Source of the DNA: DAINRZ01 sp964634885
Lineage (GTDB): Bacteria > Bacteroidota > Ignavibacteria > Kapaibacteriales > UBA2268
Assembly: GCA_964634885.1 (NCBI GenBank)
Contig: CAZWLN010000068.1
Span: 1-23,219, forward strand
DNA length: 23,219 nucleotides
Direction of reading: 5' to 3'
The notes below the pieces were generated by a model that had not been told where the DNA came from, made no database searches, and worked only from the letters and a program-made list of their open reading frames with translations. Both the position numbers and the translations under genes were made by a program. Numbering within the stretch: the stretch's first letter is position 1; every line of letters starts with the position of its first letter. Below, in pieces: positions 14,671 through 23,219 of this stretch.

Positions 14671-15513
14671 ATGTCCTGGACTGATGAACAGAACGGAGAA
14701 GACAAGTCTAAGCAGGCAGAATTGATAGATTCGGGAAGGGTTCCCAAGCATCTGGCAATTATTATGGACGGTAACGGCAGATGGGCACAGGAACGCGGGA
14801 AATCGCGCTCGGCCGGCCACCAGGAAGGCATCAACAGCGTCAGGGACATTGTAAAAGCTTCTTCACAGATTGGCATTAAATATCTTACACTTTACGCTTT
14901 TTCTGCTGAAAACTGGAAAAGGCCGTTGACAGAAGTCAATGTACTGATGAAACTGCTCGAGACCTATCTCAGGTCAGAACTCGACGAACTACACACCAAT
15001 AATGTAAGGATGCTGGCCGTTGGTAAGATGAGCTCCCTGCCTAAGGTTGTTCAACAGCTCCTTCGTTACGCCATAGACAAAACCAAGGACAACACAGGCC
15101 TTACTCTCACCCTGGCACTCAGTTACAGCGGCAGATGGGACATCGTCCGTTCCGTACAGATGATTGCCCTCGACGTCAGGCGCGGCAAACTATCGCCCGA
15201 GGACATCAACGAAGAGCTCTTCAGCTCCTATCTCCAGACAAATTCAATTCCTGAACCTGACTTACTGATCAGAACCAGCGGGGAGATGAGGCTGAGCAAC
15301 TTCCTCCTGTGGGAAATGGCTTACGGAGAAATGTATATTACTGACATGTACTGGCCAGAGTTCCGGCGCGATGGGCTCTACCAGGCTTTAAATGACTATA
15401 TGAAAAGAGAGAGAAGATTTGGTAAGACTTCAGAACAAATTGCTAAAGATAATTCATCCGATGAAAAAAAATCTTATATCAAGCGGGTTTTCAATGCTTT
15501 CAAATCCAAATAG
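14671..15513 (+). CDS. uppS: Isoprenyl transferase (undecaprenyl diphosphate synthase)
   Basis: UppS adds eight isopentenyl units in cis to farnesyl-PP to make undecaprenyl-PP, the lipid carrier for peptidoglycan and O-antigen. The 280-residue protein has a short extra N-terminus before the first conserved motif, LAIIMDGNGRWA, in which D33 is the catalytic Mg-binding residue. It is followed by the R-x-x-GH motif, FSAENW near 75, and the C-terminal DLLIRTSGEMRLSNFLLWEM with YWPEF near 205-235. The C-terminus is slightly long and basic (KKSYIKRVF). The bamA start lies within its last codons, a 20-bp overlap for the preferred bamA start. First gene of the envelope operon. Confidence 0.95.
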   Translation: MSWTDEQNGEDKSKQAELIDSGRVPKHLAIIMDGNGRWAQERGKSRSAGHQEGINSVRDIVKASSQIGIKYLTLYAFSAENWKRPLTEVNVLMKLLETYLRSELDELHTNNVRMLAVGKMSSLPKVVQQLLRYAIDKTKDNTGLTLTLALSYSGRWDIVRSVQMIALDVRRGKLSPEDINEELFSSYLQTNSIPEPDLLIRTSGEMRLSNFLLWEMAYGEMYITDMYWPEFRRDGLYQALNDYMKRERRFGKTSEQIAKDNSSDEKKSYIKRVFNAFKSK

Positions 15514-17875
15514 GATAGTTTGCTACATACTGTTGTTATTAGTGTCCTCCGTTTTCGGTTGGGCACAATCCGAACCAAAAACGGAGTCCTATGTCATCGT
15601 CGATATTTCTGTCGAAGGTAACAGGTTTACCGATGCGGAAACCATTATTGCCATCTCCGGACTGAGAAGGGGAATGCAGATTACACTACCCGGAACCGAT
15701 GTCATACCTACTGCCGTAAAGAATATCTGGCAGCGTAAACAGTTCTCTGATGTCGCTATTAAAGTCGATAAGATTTCTTCTTTCGGCATCTTTCTTGCCA
15801 TCGAAGTAAAGGAGTTCCCAAGGGTCGGCAATATTACCATCCGGAACAACAAGGAGATCGGCCTGGAAAACATCAGGAAAGCTGTAGGAAAGACCCGCGG
15901 CGATCTCATCAATCCATACGACCAGTACATTATCAGGAAAGATGTAAAAAAACTCTATGAAGATGAAGGGATGATCTTCTCGAACATCGGGACTGAACTC
16001 GAAGATTCGGACACCTCCGGCTATGCCAATCTGATTGTCACGATCGATGAAGGCACTGAGTTCTATGCTACTGAAGTAACCTTCGACGGTAACAAAGATT
16101 TTGACAACGGCGACCTCGAAAGCGAATTCGACGACACCCATACAAAACAATGGTGGCAGTTCTGGCGTTCAGCCAAATTCGACCAGAAAAAATACCAGGC
16201 GGACAAAGACCTCCTGGCTGCCTTCTACAAACGTAACGGCTATATCGATTACGAATTGATAAAAGATACTCTCATCTTTAACCCGGCAGAAAAATCTGTT
16301 AAGGTTAAAGTATGGCTCAATGAAGGCAAGAAGTATTATGTACGTAATATCAGCTTCGAAGGGAACACTGTCTATCCTTCGGAATTGCTCAAGCGCCATC
16401 TCGAATTTAAAAAGGGCGATGTTTACGACGTCGAAAGATTCCAGCAGAACCTCAACCACAATGAAGGCGAGACCGATGTCCTGTCGCTGTACTTAGACAA
16501 CGGTTTTCTCCAGGCACAGATCGATGTGCAGGAAAAACGTATATTGCCCGATTCCGTTGACCTCACCGTCAAAGTCATCGAACGCGACAGGGTGAAAATA
16601 CGTAAGGTTGAAATTGTAGGCAATACCAAAACCAAGGATAAGATCATCAGGCGCGAACTCTACACCAAGCCCGGCGATTACTTCAGCCGCTCGGCCATCA
16701 TCAGGACCATCAGGGCTTTGGGTGTCATCAATTATTTCAATCCCGAAACCCTGCAAAAACCACCGGACATTACTCCCGTGGCTTCCGACAATACACAGGT
16801 GGACCTGACATACAAAGTTGAAGAGCGCTCGACGGATACCTTCAACGCTTCCATCGGCTACGCCGGAACCTATGGCGTTACCGGTTCGCTCGGTTTCACT
16901 TTCAACAATTTCTCTCTTTCAGAACCACTGAGAGGTGGTTCCGGCCAGGTGTTCAACTTCACATGGGAGTTCGGCCAGTACAGCAATAACTTCCAGATAG
17001 GCTTTACGGAGCCCTGGCTTAACGACAAGCCCATTTCCGTCGGTGTCAGCATCTATGACAGCAGGATAAACCTTTCATACTACAACCTGAGAAGAAGCGG
17101 CATCGCCGGCAACATCGGTTCCAGGTTCTACTGGCCCGATGACTACTGGCGCGGCGATTGGAGCGCCAAACTCCAGTTCAACGACGTCGGCGAAAATAAT
17201 ACTTCGTACGGTTCCTTGTGGAGGTCAGGTAAGTATTCGGAGTTTTCCGTTACTCAGACATTGTCCAGGATAAGCTATAATAATGTGTTCTTCCCGACTT
17301 CCGGTTCCAGGTTCTCACTCATGACACAGTTTGCAATGGGCTCCCTCGGCATCGGCAATACAGACTTCCTGAAAAATGAACTGAAATACGAAGTTGTGTC
17401 TCCTTTGATGACGGTTGACGGTTTGGACAAACTTACTCTTTTCCTGGCTACCAACTTCGGCTATGTCGAATCATTGAAATATGACTCTACCATTTCACCC
17501 ATCGACCTCTACACTATGGGTGGTAACGGCTTGTCCGGCTACGGCAGCATTACCCCGCTGAGAGGCTACGACAACCAGACAGTAGGCCCCTACAATGGCG
17601 GTAAGGTCATGTTCCATCACACCATCGAACTGCGCTATGCCATTTCCCAGGACCCGATGCCTGTCTTTGTCTATGCCTTTGCCGAAGCAGGTAATGTATG
17701 GAACAATTTCAAGGACATGGACCCGTTCTCTCTTGCACGAAGCGCCGGCATAGGTGTTAAATTGATGATGAACCCCATAGGTATCATCGGCTTCAGCTAC
17801 GGCTATGGTTTCGACATACCTACAGGCGGCACAAGCCCCTCTGGCTGGAAATTCCTTTTCCATTTGGGACAATAA
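15494..17875 (+). CDS. bamA: Outer membrane protein assembly factor BamA
   Basis: BamA is the core of the complex that folds beta-barrel proteins into the outer membrane. Of several in-frame starts, the ATG at 15494 gives a normal signal peptide (MLSNPNR, hydrophobic core, SSVFGWAQ) and 793 residues; one at 15461 would add 11 residues. About five POTRA domains fill residues ~30-430, starting VDISVEGNRF and including VRNISFEGNTVYP and IRKVEIVGNTKTKDKIIRR. The barrel follows, with the family lock motif as LRGYD near 680 (VRGF in E. coli) and the C-terminal beta-signal WKFLFHLGQ. The lock motif Leu and a terminal Gln instead of Phe are variants. It overlaps uppS and is followed by two Skp genes, its usual partners. 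Confidence 0.95.
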   Translation: MLSNPNRIVCYILLLLVSSVFGWAQSEPKTESYVIVDISVEGNRFTDAETIIAISGLRRGMQITLPGTDVIPTAVKNIWQRKQFSDVAIKVDKISSFGIFLAIEVKEFPRVGNITIRNNKEIGLENIRKAVGKTRGDLINPYDQYIIRKDVKKLYEDEGMIFSNIGTELEDSDTSGYANLIVTIDEGTEFYATEVTFDGNKDFDNGDLESEFDDTHTKQWWQFWRSAKFDQKKYQADKDLLAAFYKRNGYIDYELIKDTLIFNPAEKSVKVKVWLNEGKKYYVRNISFEGNTVYPSELLKRHLEFKKGDVYDVERFQQNLNHNEGETDVLSLYLDNGFLQAQIDVQEKRILPDSVDLTVKVIERDRVKIRKVEIVGNTKTKDKIIRRELYTKPGDYFSRSAIIRTIRALGVINYFNPETLQKPPDITPVASDNTQVDLTYKVEERSTDTFNASIGYAGTYGVTGSLGFTFNNFSLSEPLRGGSGQVFNFTWEFGQYSNNFQIGFTEPWLNDKPISVGVSIYDSRINLSYYNLRRSGIAGNIGSRFYWPDDYWRGDWSAKLQFNDVGENNTSYGSLWRSGKYSEFSVTQTLSRISYNNVFFPTSGSRFSLMTQFAMGSLGIGNTDFLKNELKYEVVSPLMTVDGLDKLTLFLATNFGYVESLKYDSTISPIDLYTMGGNGLSGYGSITPLRGYDNQTVGPYNGGKVMFHHTIELRYAISQDPMPVFVYAFAEAGNVWNNFKDMDPFSLARSAGIGVKLMMNPIGIIGFSYGYGFDIPTGGTSPSGWKFLFHLGQ

Positions 17876-17928
17876 ACATGAATATAAACAGAGTTATTTT
17901 TAGTATAAAAAAAATTTTAGGAGAAAAT

Positions 17929-18480
17929 ATGAATAAGTACATTGGTGGTTTCATTCTTTTAGCTGCGCTTTTCCTTTGCACAGATGTCGTCTTTGCCCAG
18001 AAGAACCTTTCCGTCGGTGTTGTCGATCTCGAGACATTATACAGGGAGCTTCCCGAAGCCAGGAAAGCCAATGCCGACATAGGCGCCCTGCAGAATGCAT
18101 ACGGCGATACGCTCGAAACAATGCAGAAAGCTCTTCAGGACAAATTCGAACAGTACCAGAAACAAAAAGGCATGATGCCTGCCGACCAGCAGAAGAAGGA
18201 AGAAGAATCAATCCAGGCTATGAACCAGGACTTAATGATATATAAGAATAAAGTACAGAATGAACTGGTTGCTAAAAGCGAAGCCATGACGAAACCCATT
18301 CTCGACAAGATTCTTGCTGCCATCAGCCAGGTGTCGAAAGACGAGAAAATCAACCTTGTACTTGAAAAGGGCAAAACCGGTACCGTACTCTATTTCGACG
18401 ACAACATGGACATTACATACAAAGTACTCGACATGATGAAGAGAGGCGCTTCCACAACAAAACCTTCCGGGGGAAAATAA
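17929..18480 (+). CDS. skp: OmpH/Skp-family periplasmic chaperone (first copy)
   Basis: The start at 17929 has TAGGAG at 17918-17923 and gives a signal peptide ending DVVFAQ; an upstream ATG at 17878 lacks this. The 183-residue product has the Skp start VGVVDLETLYRELPEARKA, a coiled-coil of about 90 residues rich in Q and K, then the second half IKLDKILAAISQVSKDEKIN-like (here TKPILDKILAAISQVSKDEK) and LVLEKGKTGTVLYFDD. Skp trimers hold unfolded outer-membrane proteins in the periplasm for BamA. It sits 53 bp after bamA and 58 bp before the second copy. Confidence 0.9.
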   Translation: MNKYIGGFILLAALFLCTDVVFAQKNLSVGVVDLETLYRELPEARKANADIGALQNAYGDTLETMQKALQDKFEQYQKQKGMMPADQQKKEEESIQAMNQDLMIYKNKVQNELVAKSEAMTKPILDKILAAISQVSKDEKINLVLEKGKTGTVLYFDDNMDITYKVLDMMKRGASTTKPSGGK

Positions 18481-18538
18481 CCTGACTATGGAATGAAACT
18501 CTACTTTTTGTTTTTTATAAACTATTGAAGTTAGTACT

Positions 18539-19312
18539 ATGAAAAGAATCGGGCTAAAAGCAATTGTTGCTGCGCTGATGATGCTGACGGCTAACAGTGC
18601 CATGTTGTTTGCGCAAAAAGTGGGGTTTGTTTCCTCTGAAGAAATCCGTAAGCATTTCATCGAAGCGCTCCAGGCCGACCAGAGAGTCCAGTCCATGGTT
18701 GACAGTTGGAAACGCCAGCTCAAGCAGATGGAACAGGACATCGAAGACCTCGAGTATGAAATACAGAAAAAAAGGCTGGTTTGGAGCGATGCGGAAAAAG
18801 CTGAGAAAGAGAAAGAACTGGAAAGCCTGAAGCAGCAGAGATTAGTGTTTGCGAAACAGAAGTTCGAAGAGGGAGGCGAGTATGACAAGGCTGTGACACA
18901 GATGTACAAGCCTGTCGAGTCGAAAATTTTCGCCGCTGTCCAGGAAGTGTCTGCCGATGAAGGCTACGACATGATACTCGACAAAAGCCTCCATCCCATT
19001 CCTTACGCCAACCCAAAGTACGACATTACTGTTAAAGTACTGAAGAAGCTGGGGGTTGACGTCAAAGAACTGGAAAAACAACTTAAGGAACAGGTGGACA
19101 AAGACCCAAGAAACCAGAAAACACAGTCTAAAGAAGCTCCGAAAAGGCGTTCCAGGGAAAGGAAGAATACAGACCAGACCATCGACAGGGAGGACGAAAA
19201 CAAGGATAAAACTACTGATGAAAACAAAGTTGAAAAACCCAGAGTTTTACCCGAAGTACAGCCCGATTACGAGCCACCCAAAAAGGAAGAGGAAGAAACC
19301 CCTGCCAAGTGA
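18539..19312 (+). CDS. OmpH/Skp-family periplasmic chaperone (second copy) with charged tail
   Basis: The 257-residue product has a signal peptide (MKRIGLKAIVAALMM, cleaved after AMLFAQ) and a Skp domain of about 165 residues: VGFVSSEEIRKHF, a long coiled-coil (VDSWKRQLKQMEQDIEDLEY, then EKAEKEKELESLKQQR) and EGYDMILDKSLHPIPYANPK followed by DITVKVLKKLG. It then adds a tail of about 75 residues that is unusual for Skp: a basic stretch (KEAPKRRSRERK), an acidic stretch (DREDENKDK), and a proline-rich acidic end (EVQPDYEPPKKEEEE). The tail may be disordered. Tandem Skp genes after bamA are common in Bacteroidota. Confidence 0.9.
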   Translation: MKRIGLKAIVAALMMLTANSAMLFAQKVGFVSSEEIRKHFIEALQADQRVQSMVDSWKRQLKQMEQDIEDLEYEIQKKRLVWSDAEKAEKEKELESLKQQRLVFAKQKFEEGGEYDKAVTQMYKPVESKIFAAVQEVSADEGYDMILDKSLHPIPYANPKYDITVKVLKKLGVDVKELEKQLKEQVDKDPRNQKTQSKEAPKRRSRERKNTDQTIDREDENKDKTTDENKVEKPRVLPEVQPDYEPPKKEEEETPAK

Positions 19313-19350
19313 TTGAATAATAATATTTCGAAATTAACGGTTGAATATTT

Positions 19351-20406
19351 ATGTATTTCGAAAAATCTCTTACTGCTTCTGACATTGCAGTTGTCATCGA
19401 CGGTGAAGTCTTAGGAAACAAGGATCTTAAGATAACAAATATTAATAATATCGAGGACGCCGGTGAAGACTGCCTGACGTTTTGCGGCTCCAGGCAATAT
19501 GTTAAATACCTGTTGACAACACCTGCTCCCTGTGTCATTATTAACAGGAATTACAGGCAGGATTTTGCTCTTGAGGAGCTGCCACAGGGTAAAACTTACA
19601 TACTGACCGACAATGCTTACAAGGGCTTTGTTCAGCTCCTCATGTATTTCAACAGCCTTAAACCGGCCCATTCTCCCGGCATCGACAAAACCGCAAGGGT
19701 GGGCGCCAATTCTATAATTGCACCTTCAGCCCACATCGGCCCCAATTGTACCGTCGGCAACAATTGCCTCATCGAGGACGGTGTGGTACTCAAAGCCAAC
19801 GTTGTCCTTTATGATAATGTTAAGGTGGGAAGGAATACACTGATGCACGCCAATGTTGTGTGTGCCGAAGGCGTTGTCGTCGGCGAACACTGTACAATAC
19901 ACCCAGGCGCAGTGATTGGTTCCGACGGATTCGGTTTTGTAGAGAATCCTGACGGTTCCTATACAAAGATACCCCAGCTCGGCAATGCCGTCGTTGGGAA
20001 CAATGTCGAACTTGGCGCTAATACTACCATCGACAGGGCTGTCGTCGGCAGCACCATCATCGAAGACGGCGTCATTCTCGACAACCTGGTACATATTGCC
20101 CACAATGTTAAAGTGGGCAGGAATACTGCCATGGCGGCCCAGACCGGCATCTCCGGCAGCACGAAAGTTGGTAAACGGAACCGTTTCGGCGGGCAGGTCG
20201 GCCTGGCAGGCCATATCGAAACTGCCGACGATGTTGTCATCTTAGCACAGAGCGGTGTACCGAAATCTGTTCCCGAAAAAGGCATTTACTTTGGTTCTCC
20301 GTTAAAGGACAGGATGAAGGCGTTCAAGATTGAAGCCGTTATTAACAATCTTCCTGAGATTTACAAAGACCTGGCTGAGATGAAGAAGAAATTGGAGAAG
20401 CAGTAA
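19351..20406 (+). CDS. lpxD: UDP-3-O-(3-hydroxyacyl)glucosamine N-acyltransferase
   Basis: LpxD adds the N-linked hydroxyacyl chain in lipid A synthesis, in the cytoplasm. The 351-residue length is normal. The N-terminal domain (about 1-105) contains the uridine-binding segment near CLTFCGSRQYVKYL. A left-handed beta-helix of hexapeptide repeats runs from about 112 to 310 (for example IGPNCTVGNNCLIEDGVVL). GSDGFGF lies near 190 and the catalytic histidine in DNLVHIAHNVKVG near 245-252. A C-terminal helix ends PEIYKDLAEMKKKLEKQ. It is 38 bp after the second skp and precedes a strong terminator, so it closes the operon. Its presence implies the organism makes lipid A. Confidence 0.95.
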   Translation: MYFEKSLTASDIAVVIDGEVLGNKDLKITNINNIEDAGEDCLTFCGSRQYVKYLLTTPAPCVIINRNYRQDFALEELPQGKTYILTDNAYKGFVQLLMYFNSLKPAHSPGIDKTARVGANSIIAPSAHIGPNCTVGNNCLIEDGVVLKANVVLYDNVKVGRNTLMHANVVCAEGVVVGEHCTIHPGAVIGSDGFGFVENPDGSYTKIPQLGNAVVGNNVELGANTTIDRAVVGSTIIEDGVILDNLVHIAHNVKVGRNTAMAAQTGISGSTKVGKRNRFGGQVGLAGHIETADDVVILAQSGVPKSVPEKGIYFGSPLKDRMKAFKIEAVINNLPEIYKDLAEMKKKLEKQ

Positions 20407-20441
20407 AAAGACAGTTCCTGAAAGGATTTGATATTATCATT

Positions 20442-20467
20442 AAAGGCCCGGTATTCCGGGCTTTTTC
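20442..20467 (+). terminator. Intrinsic terminator of the envelope operon
   Basis: GCCCGG (20446-20451) and CCGGGC (20456-20461) form a perfect 6-bp stem with loop TATT, preceded by AAAG and followed by TTTTT, 36 bp after the lpxD stop. The A and T flanks extend the stem. Confidence 0.9.
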
Positions 20468-20490
20468 TTTATCTGTGGAATTGTTGGATA

Positions 20491-20634
20491 AACCCGGATA
20501 GTGCGTTAGATAACCCAAAACGCGGAAAATCCAACCACCCCTGGCCCCTCCTTATCAAAGGAGGGGAAAACTGTAAATTGTTATATATCAATTATATATG
20601 TGATATTTACAACTCCTAACGCATTATCCGGGTT
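20491..20634. mobile_element. MITE-like element with 19-bp terminal inverted repeats
   Basis: The ends AACCCGGATAGTGCGTTAG (20491-20509) and CTAACGCATTATCCGGGTT (20616-20634) are inverted copies with one mismatch in 19. Between them is a second perfect hairpin, CCCCTCCTT/AAGGAGGGG (20545-20553 and 20558-20566), with loop ATCA. The 144-bp unit has no coding capacity worth naming. Its right tip joins directly to the A run of the next terminator. This fits a miniature inverted-repeat transposable element or a dispersed intergenic repeat; no target duplication is obvious. Confidence 0.55.
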
Positions 20635-20670
20635 AAAAAAAAAGCGCCTGTCCCCAAGGAACAGACGCTT
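20635..20670 (-). terminator. Intrinsic terminator of the large T9SS-substrate gene
   Basis: Read on the minus strand, a 10-bp stem AAGCGTCTGT/ACAGGCGCTT (20670-20661 and 20651-20642, with one T-G wobble) is followed by a run of T (complement of A 20635-20641). It lies 22 bp after the stop codon of the gene at 20693. Confidence 0.9.
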
Positions 20671-20692
20671 GATTTTTATTAGTAATACCATC

Positions 20693-23219
20693 CTAATTAA
20701 AGATGCTGAATACCTTACTGATTAGCTGGGTTTCTGTCTGAAGCGTAATGATGTAAACGCCGTTAGCAAGGTTGGAGCAATCGACAGGAATCGAGTAAAC
20801 ACCGGGTTGGACGACGGTGTTGACAACATCGATTAATTTATGGCCCAAAAGGTCGGAGATGAATACTTTCGTATGGCATTCTTCGGGAGTCTGGTATTTT
20901 ACAATGTCCTGATCGGGAGGAAATACGGCAGCAACTGTCGTGTTAGCGTCAAACAGCCTGTCTCCGCCCTTTTGGCATATCGTCAGGGTAAGGAGGCCGT
21001 TCGTATTGACGGTGTTCAACTGGCCGTTTTCGAGGCTGACTCCAACGATCTCCAGAGGAGAGGATTCGACGGAGCCGAGCATTGTCCTGAATTTTCTCTG
21101 TGCAACGGGGAGGTCCGTTCCGGACTGGCCTGCAAGAGGAATAGTAATCGTTGCAATCCTGTCGCTGTTGTCAATGGTACACTGAACGGAATTGTCAACG
21201 CATTCGAGGATGGTCTTGTTGAATTTGACATCGACGAGCAGGTTTTTATTTACATCAGGCTTGTAATTGACAAAGTTTGTAACTGTAACAGGCATATTGA
21301 CTGTTTCGCCGGGATAGGCGGTTATGTTGCCGATGGCTACATTGGCCGAAACGATGTCAAGAGTGAAAGTACCTTTGATCTCGTTGTAGGAGGCAGCTCC
21401 TGTGCCGTCCGATTTTGTACCTTTTATTACCAGGTCGCAGGACGTTGCCGGTGAATTGGCAAGGACTTTGAAGTGTACGTTTTCAACTGCCGGCTGGTCT
21501 GCGTCCGTTGCCTGAACAGGGATCCCGGTGATGGACAGTACATTGTTGCTGACGGAAGCCTGGCCGTTCATCTGGGACAGGTCCTGTGGTTCAAGTAGAG
21601 AACCGTCATATTCCACGGAAGTAGTGATTGCCGTAGTGCCGGAAGTGCTGAAGTTGCTTGCGTTCAGCAGGTTGATCGGGACATTGATTACTTCGCCGAC
21701 GATTCCTCTGTGGTCGTCAATCCGGATGTCTGTCAGTGAGGCTGTTGCAGAGCCGTTGATGACGATTGAATCTTTATAGGAACAGGGATTGCCGTCGAAC
21801 ACGAGGTAGGATGTAATACTACCTGAAGATTTGGGGACATAGACTACGTCGAAGGTAGCTGTTCCGCCGCCGGCCGCTACTGTTTTTGGCAGAGTCAGCG
21901 AACTGGGTACGATGTAGAAATCGCTGCTACGGAACGTAGTGTCTGTAATAGTATAGTCGCGTTTCGAATTATTGGTGATGGTAACGGTTTTGGTGTCTGT
22001 TTGCGGTACGTTGGCGGTAAAGAACTGTGTCGGGCAGTCAATGCCGGGTTCGGCTACTTCCCAGGTAACGGGTATTGTAATTGTCCGGTTGCATTTGGAG
22101 TCTGTCAACTGTACAGTACCGTTGTTGATGGTTCCGTCTTTGCCAGATACGGACACAGTAATCTGCCGGCTGTTGCCGGGAGTCAGGGTAACCTGGTTGA
22201 TGCCCCCGGAAATGCCTGTGCTTGCAGAGATATTAACATCGAAACCAATTGTTGAACCCAAAGGATTGATGTTGATTGACTGTTGTTTTGTCTCGTCGGG
22301 GCAGATGAAGCCGAGGTCTATCTTAGATATGTCGGTGGAAAAGCCAATGCTGTCCTTCGTTGCCGTCAAATTCATCGTGAAGGCCGGCTTTGACTGTGCA
22401 TTGCTGTTGATTGTCATTTTGTAGCCCGTGTACAGCCCTGCAGCCGTGGGTGTGAATTTGACTTTCAGGTTTTCGGTTTTACCTGCGTCGATTGACGAAG
22501 GAACTGCCTGGGAGAGACTGAAGACGCCGTCTTCAACATCGCTGGAATTAGTAAACTTGATTGAGCTGATTTCCAGCGGCAGGGCGCCGCTGCTGTTAAT
22601 GGGTATCGTATTCTCTACGACAGGTTCGGCGCAGGAAGCATTGGGTGTAAAAGTAGCAGCCGCGGCGGCATCGATTTCCGCATTGCCCGAACCGGTGCCC
22701 TTGATGCGCGAAGTGTAAGGTTTTCCGTTTACGATGACGTTAAAGACAGCTTCGAATTCCTGTGCCTGGTCGGGTGTAAAAGAGAAAGTGAGGTCAACAC
22801 ACTGTCCGGCAGCAAGGGGGCCTGTGTATTTGGCGGATTTGATTGAGAATTTGTTGGCAAAACCACCGGAGAGGTACATGTCTTCAACGTTTATGTCATA
22901 GCAGCTGTTGTTGCAGAAAACAGCTTTGTAATCGAGAGTATGTTCTGTGAAAATCTTTCTGAAGCCAAAGTCGATGGGCCTGGTAAGGAGCCAGCCGGCT
23001 GAGACCAGCCCGGCACTGTCGCCACAGGCAGAACCGACAAACTCGATGCCGGCCTGGCGGCATATTGAGTCGCCGGGGGGAGCAGTGTACTCGATCTTAA
23101 CCTGCAAGGGGGCGTCTTTGTTAATAGTCAGGCCGTTCCAGGTACCAGGGGCAGGGGAGACGACCGTAAAATTGGGGTTGCTGACGACCGGGTCGCCTGT
23201 GAATTCCACATAAGTCGGA
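20693..23219 (-). CDS. Large secreted protein, 3' part: Ig-like/choice-of-anchor modules, cohesin-like domains and T9SS tail
   Basis: The frame is open to the right window edge, so the start is outside; 841 residues are visible. Residues ~1-170 are paralogous to the middle module of the vWA protein at 2860-4731 (PGDSICRQAG, ARP-like LTRPIDFG, FCNNSCY, YTSRIKGTG). About 170-480 hold repeated ASH/choice-of-anchor-D-like units (TFTPNASC, LKVKFTPTAAGLYTGYK, FDVVYVPKSSGSI). About 485-740 hold two cohesin-like units (VGEVINVPINLLNASNFS, PGETVNMPVTVTNF). The last ~75 residues are a T9SS type A sorting domain (LGHKLIDVVN, LANGVYIITLQTE, KVFSIFN). It is a large cell-surface or secreted protein. A vWA domain upstream is possible from the paralogy but not seen. 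Confidence 0.8.
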   Translation of the reverse strand, partial: PTYVEFTGDPVVSNPNFTVVSPAPGTWNGLTINKDAPLQVKIEYTAPPGDSICRQAGIEFVGSACGDSAGLVSAGWLLTRPIDFGFRKIFTEHTLDYKAVFCNNSCYDINVEDMYLSGGFANKFSIKSAKYTGPLAAGQCVDLTFSFTPDQAQEFEAVFNVIVNGKPYTSRIKGTGSGNAEIDAAAAATFTPNASCAEPVVENTIPINSSGALPLEISSIKFTNSSDVEDGVFSLSQAVPSSIDAGKTENLKVKFTPTAAGLYTGYKMTINSNAQSKPAFTMNLTATKDSIGFSTDISKIDLGFICPDETKQQSININPLGSTIGFDVNISASTGISGGINQVTLTPGNSRQITVSVSGKDGTINNGTVQLTDSKCNRTITIPVTWEVAEPGIDCPTQFFTANVPQTDTKTVTITNNSKRDYTITDTTFRSSDFYIVPSSLTLPKTVAAGGGTATFDVVYVPKSSGSITSYLVFDGNPCSYKDSIVINGSATASLTDIRIDDHRGIVGEVINVPINLLNASNFSTSGTTAITTSVEYDGSLLEPQDLSQMNGQASVSNNVLSITGIPVQATDADQPAVENVHFKVLANSPATSCDLVIKGTKSDGTGAASYNEIKGTFTLDIVSANVAIGNITAYPGETVNMPVTVTNFVNYKPDVNKNLLVDVKFNKTILECVDNSVQCTIDNSDRIATITIPLAGQSGTDLPVAQRKFRTMLGSVESSPLEIVGVSLENGQLNTVNTNGLLTLTICQKGGDRLFDANTTVAAVFPPDQDIVKYQTPEECHTKVFISDLLGHKLIDVVNTVVQPGVYSIPVDCSNLANGVYIITLQTETQLISKVFSIFN

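Noticed and set aside
20428..20619. 63-codon plus-strand frame after lpxD
   Set aside because: It runs through the terminator and the MITE-like repeat, so it is not a credible gene.

Overview
The window looks like a chromosomal piece from a member of the FCB group, most like the Ignavibacteria/Kapabacteria side of Bacteroidota. Signs for this are three proteins with type IX secretion (T9SS) C-terminal sorting domains plus one on a putative anti-sigma factor, a GWxTD-domain protein, a 31-residue COX24/AURKAIP1-like protein, mostly weak Shine-Dalgarno sites with AT-rich leaders, and the envelope gene order uppS-bamA-skp-skp-lpxD. Placement is by gene content only; no marker gene was compared.

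Layout. Positions 1-333 hold a cluster of palindromic intergenic repeats and a 32-bp relic matching the right end of an IS found later in the window. A tight minus-strand operon follows: GWxTD protein, ispD (MEP isoprenoid pathway) and a small membrane protein whose start overlaps the ispD stop. Next are a minus-strand secreted von Willebrand factor A (vWA) protein with a T9SS tail, a plus-strand four-helix membrane protein of unknown role, and a secreted seven-repeat protein (probable seven-bladed beta-propeller) with a T9SS tail.

Positions 7207-9605 are an accessory island. It has an ISL3-superfamily (ISAon1-like) insertion sequence with a split transposase, a HicB-like antitoxin whose start abuts the IS right end, and a degenerate MNT-type nucleotidyltransferase. 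Neither antitoxin-like gene has a visible toxin partner. On the minus strand comes an ECF sigma factor translationally coupled to a single-pass membrane protein that has the topology of an anti-sigma factor but ends in a T9SS sorting-like domain. I consider this pair the most novel-looking system in the window.

Positions 12677-20467 are core genome: a CNNM/CBS membrane protein, tRNA-Pro(TGG), the tiny COX24-like gene missed by length-limited gene finding, HU, then the envelope operon uppS (undecaprenyl-PP synthase), bamA, two skp/ompH chaperones and lpxD, closed by an intrinsic terminator. ispD and uppS both feed the undecaprenyl carrier pool; bamA, skp and lpxD build the outer membrane. After a 144-bp MITE-like inverted repeat comes the 3' part of a very large minus-strand secreted T9SS protein that leaves the window at its right edge. 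Its first ~170 visible residues are paralogous to the middle of the vWA protein at 2860-4731.
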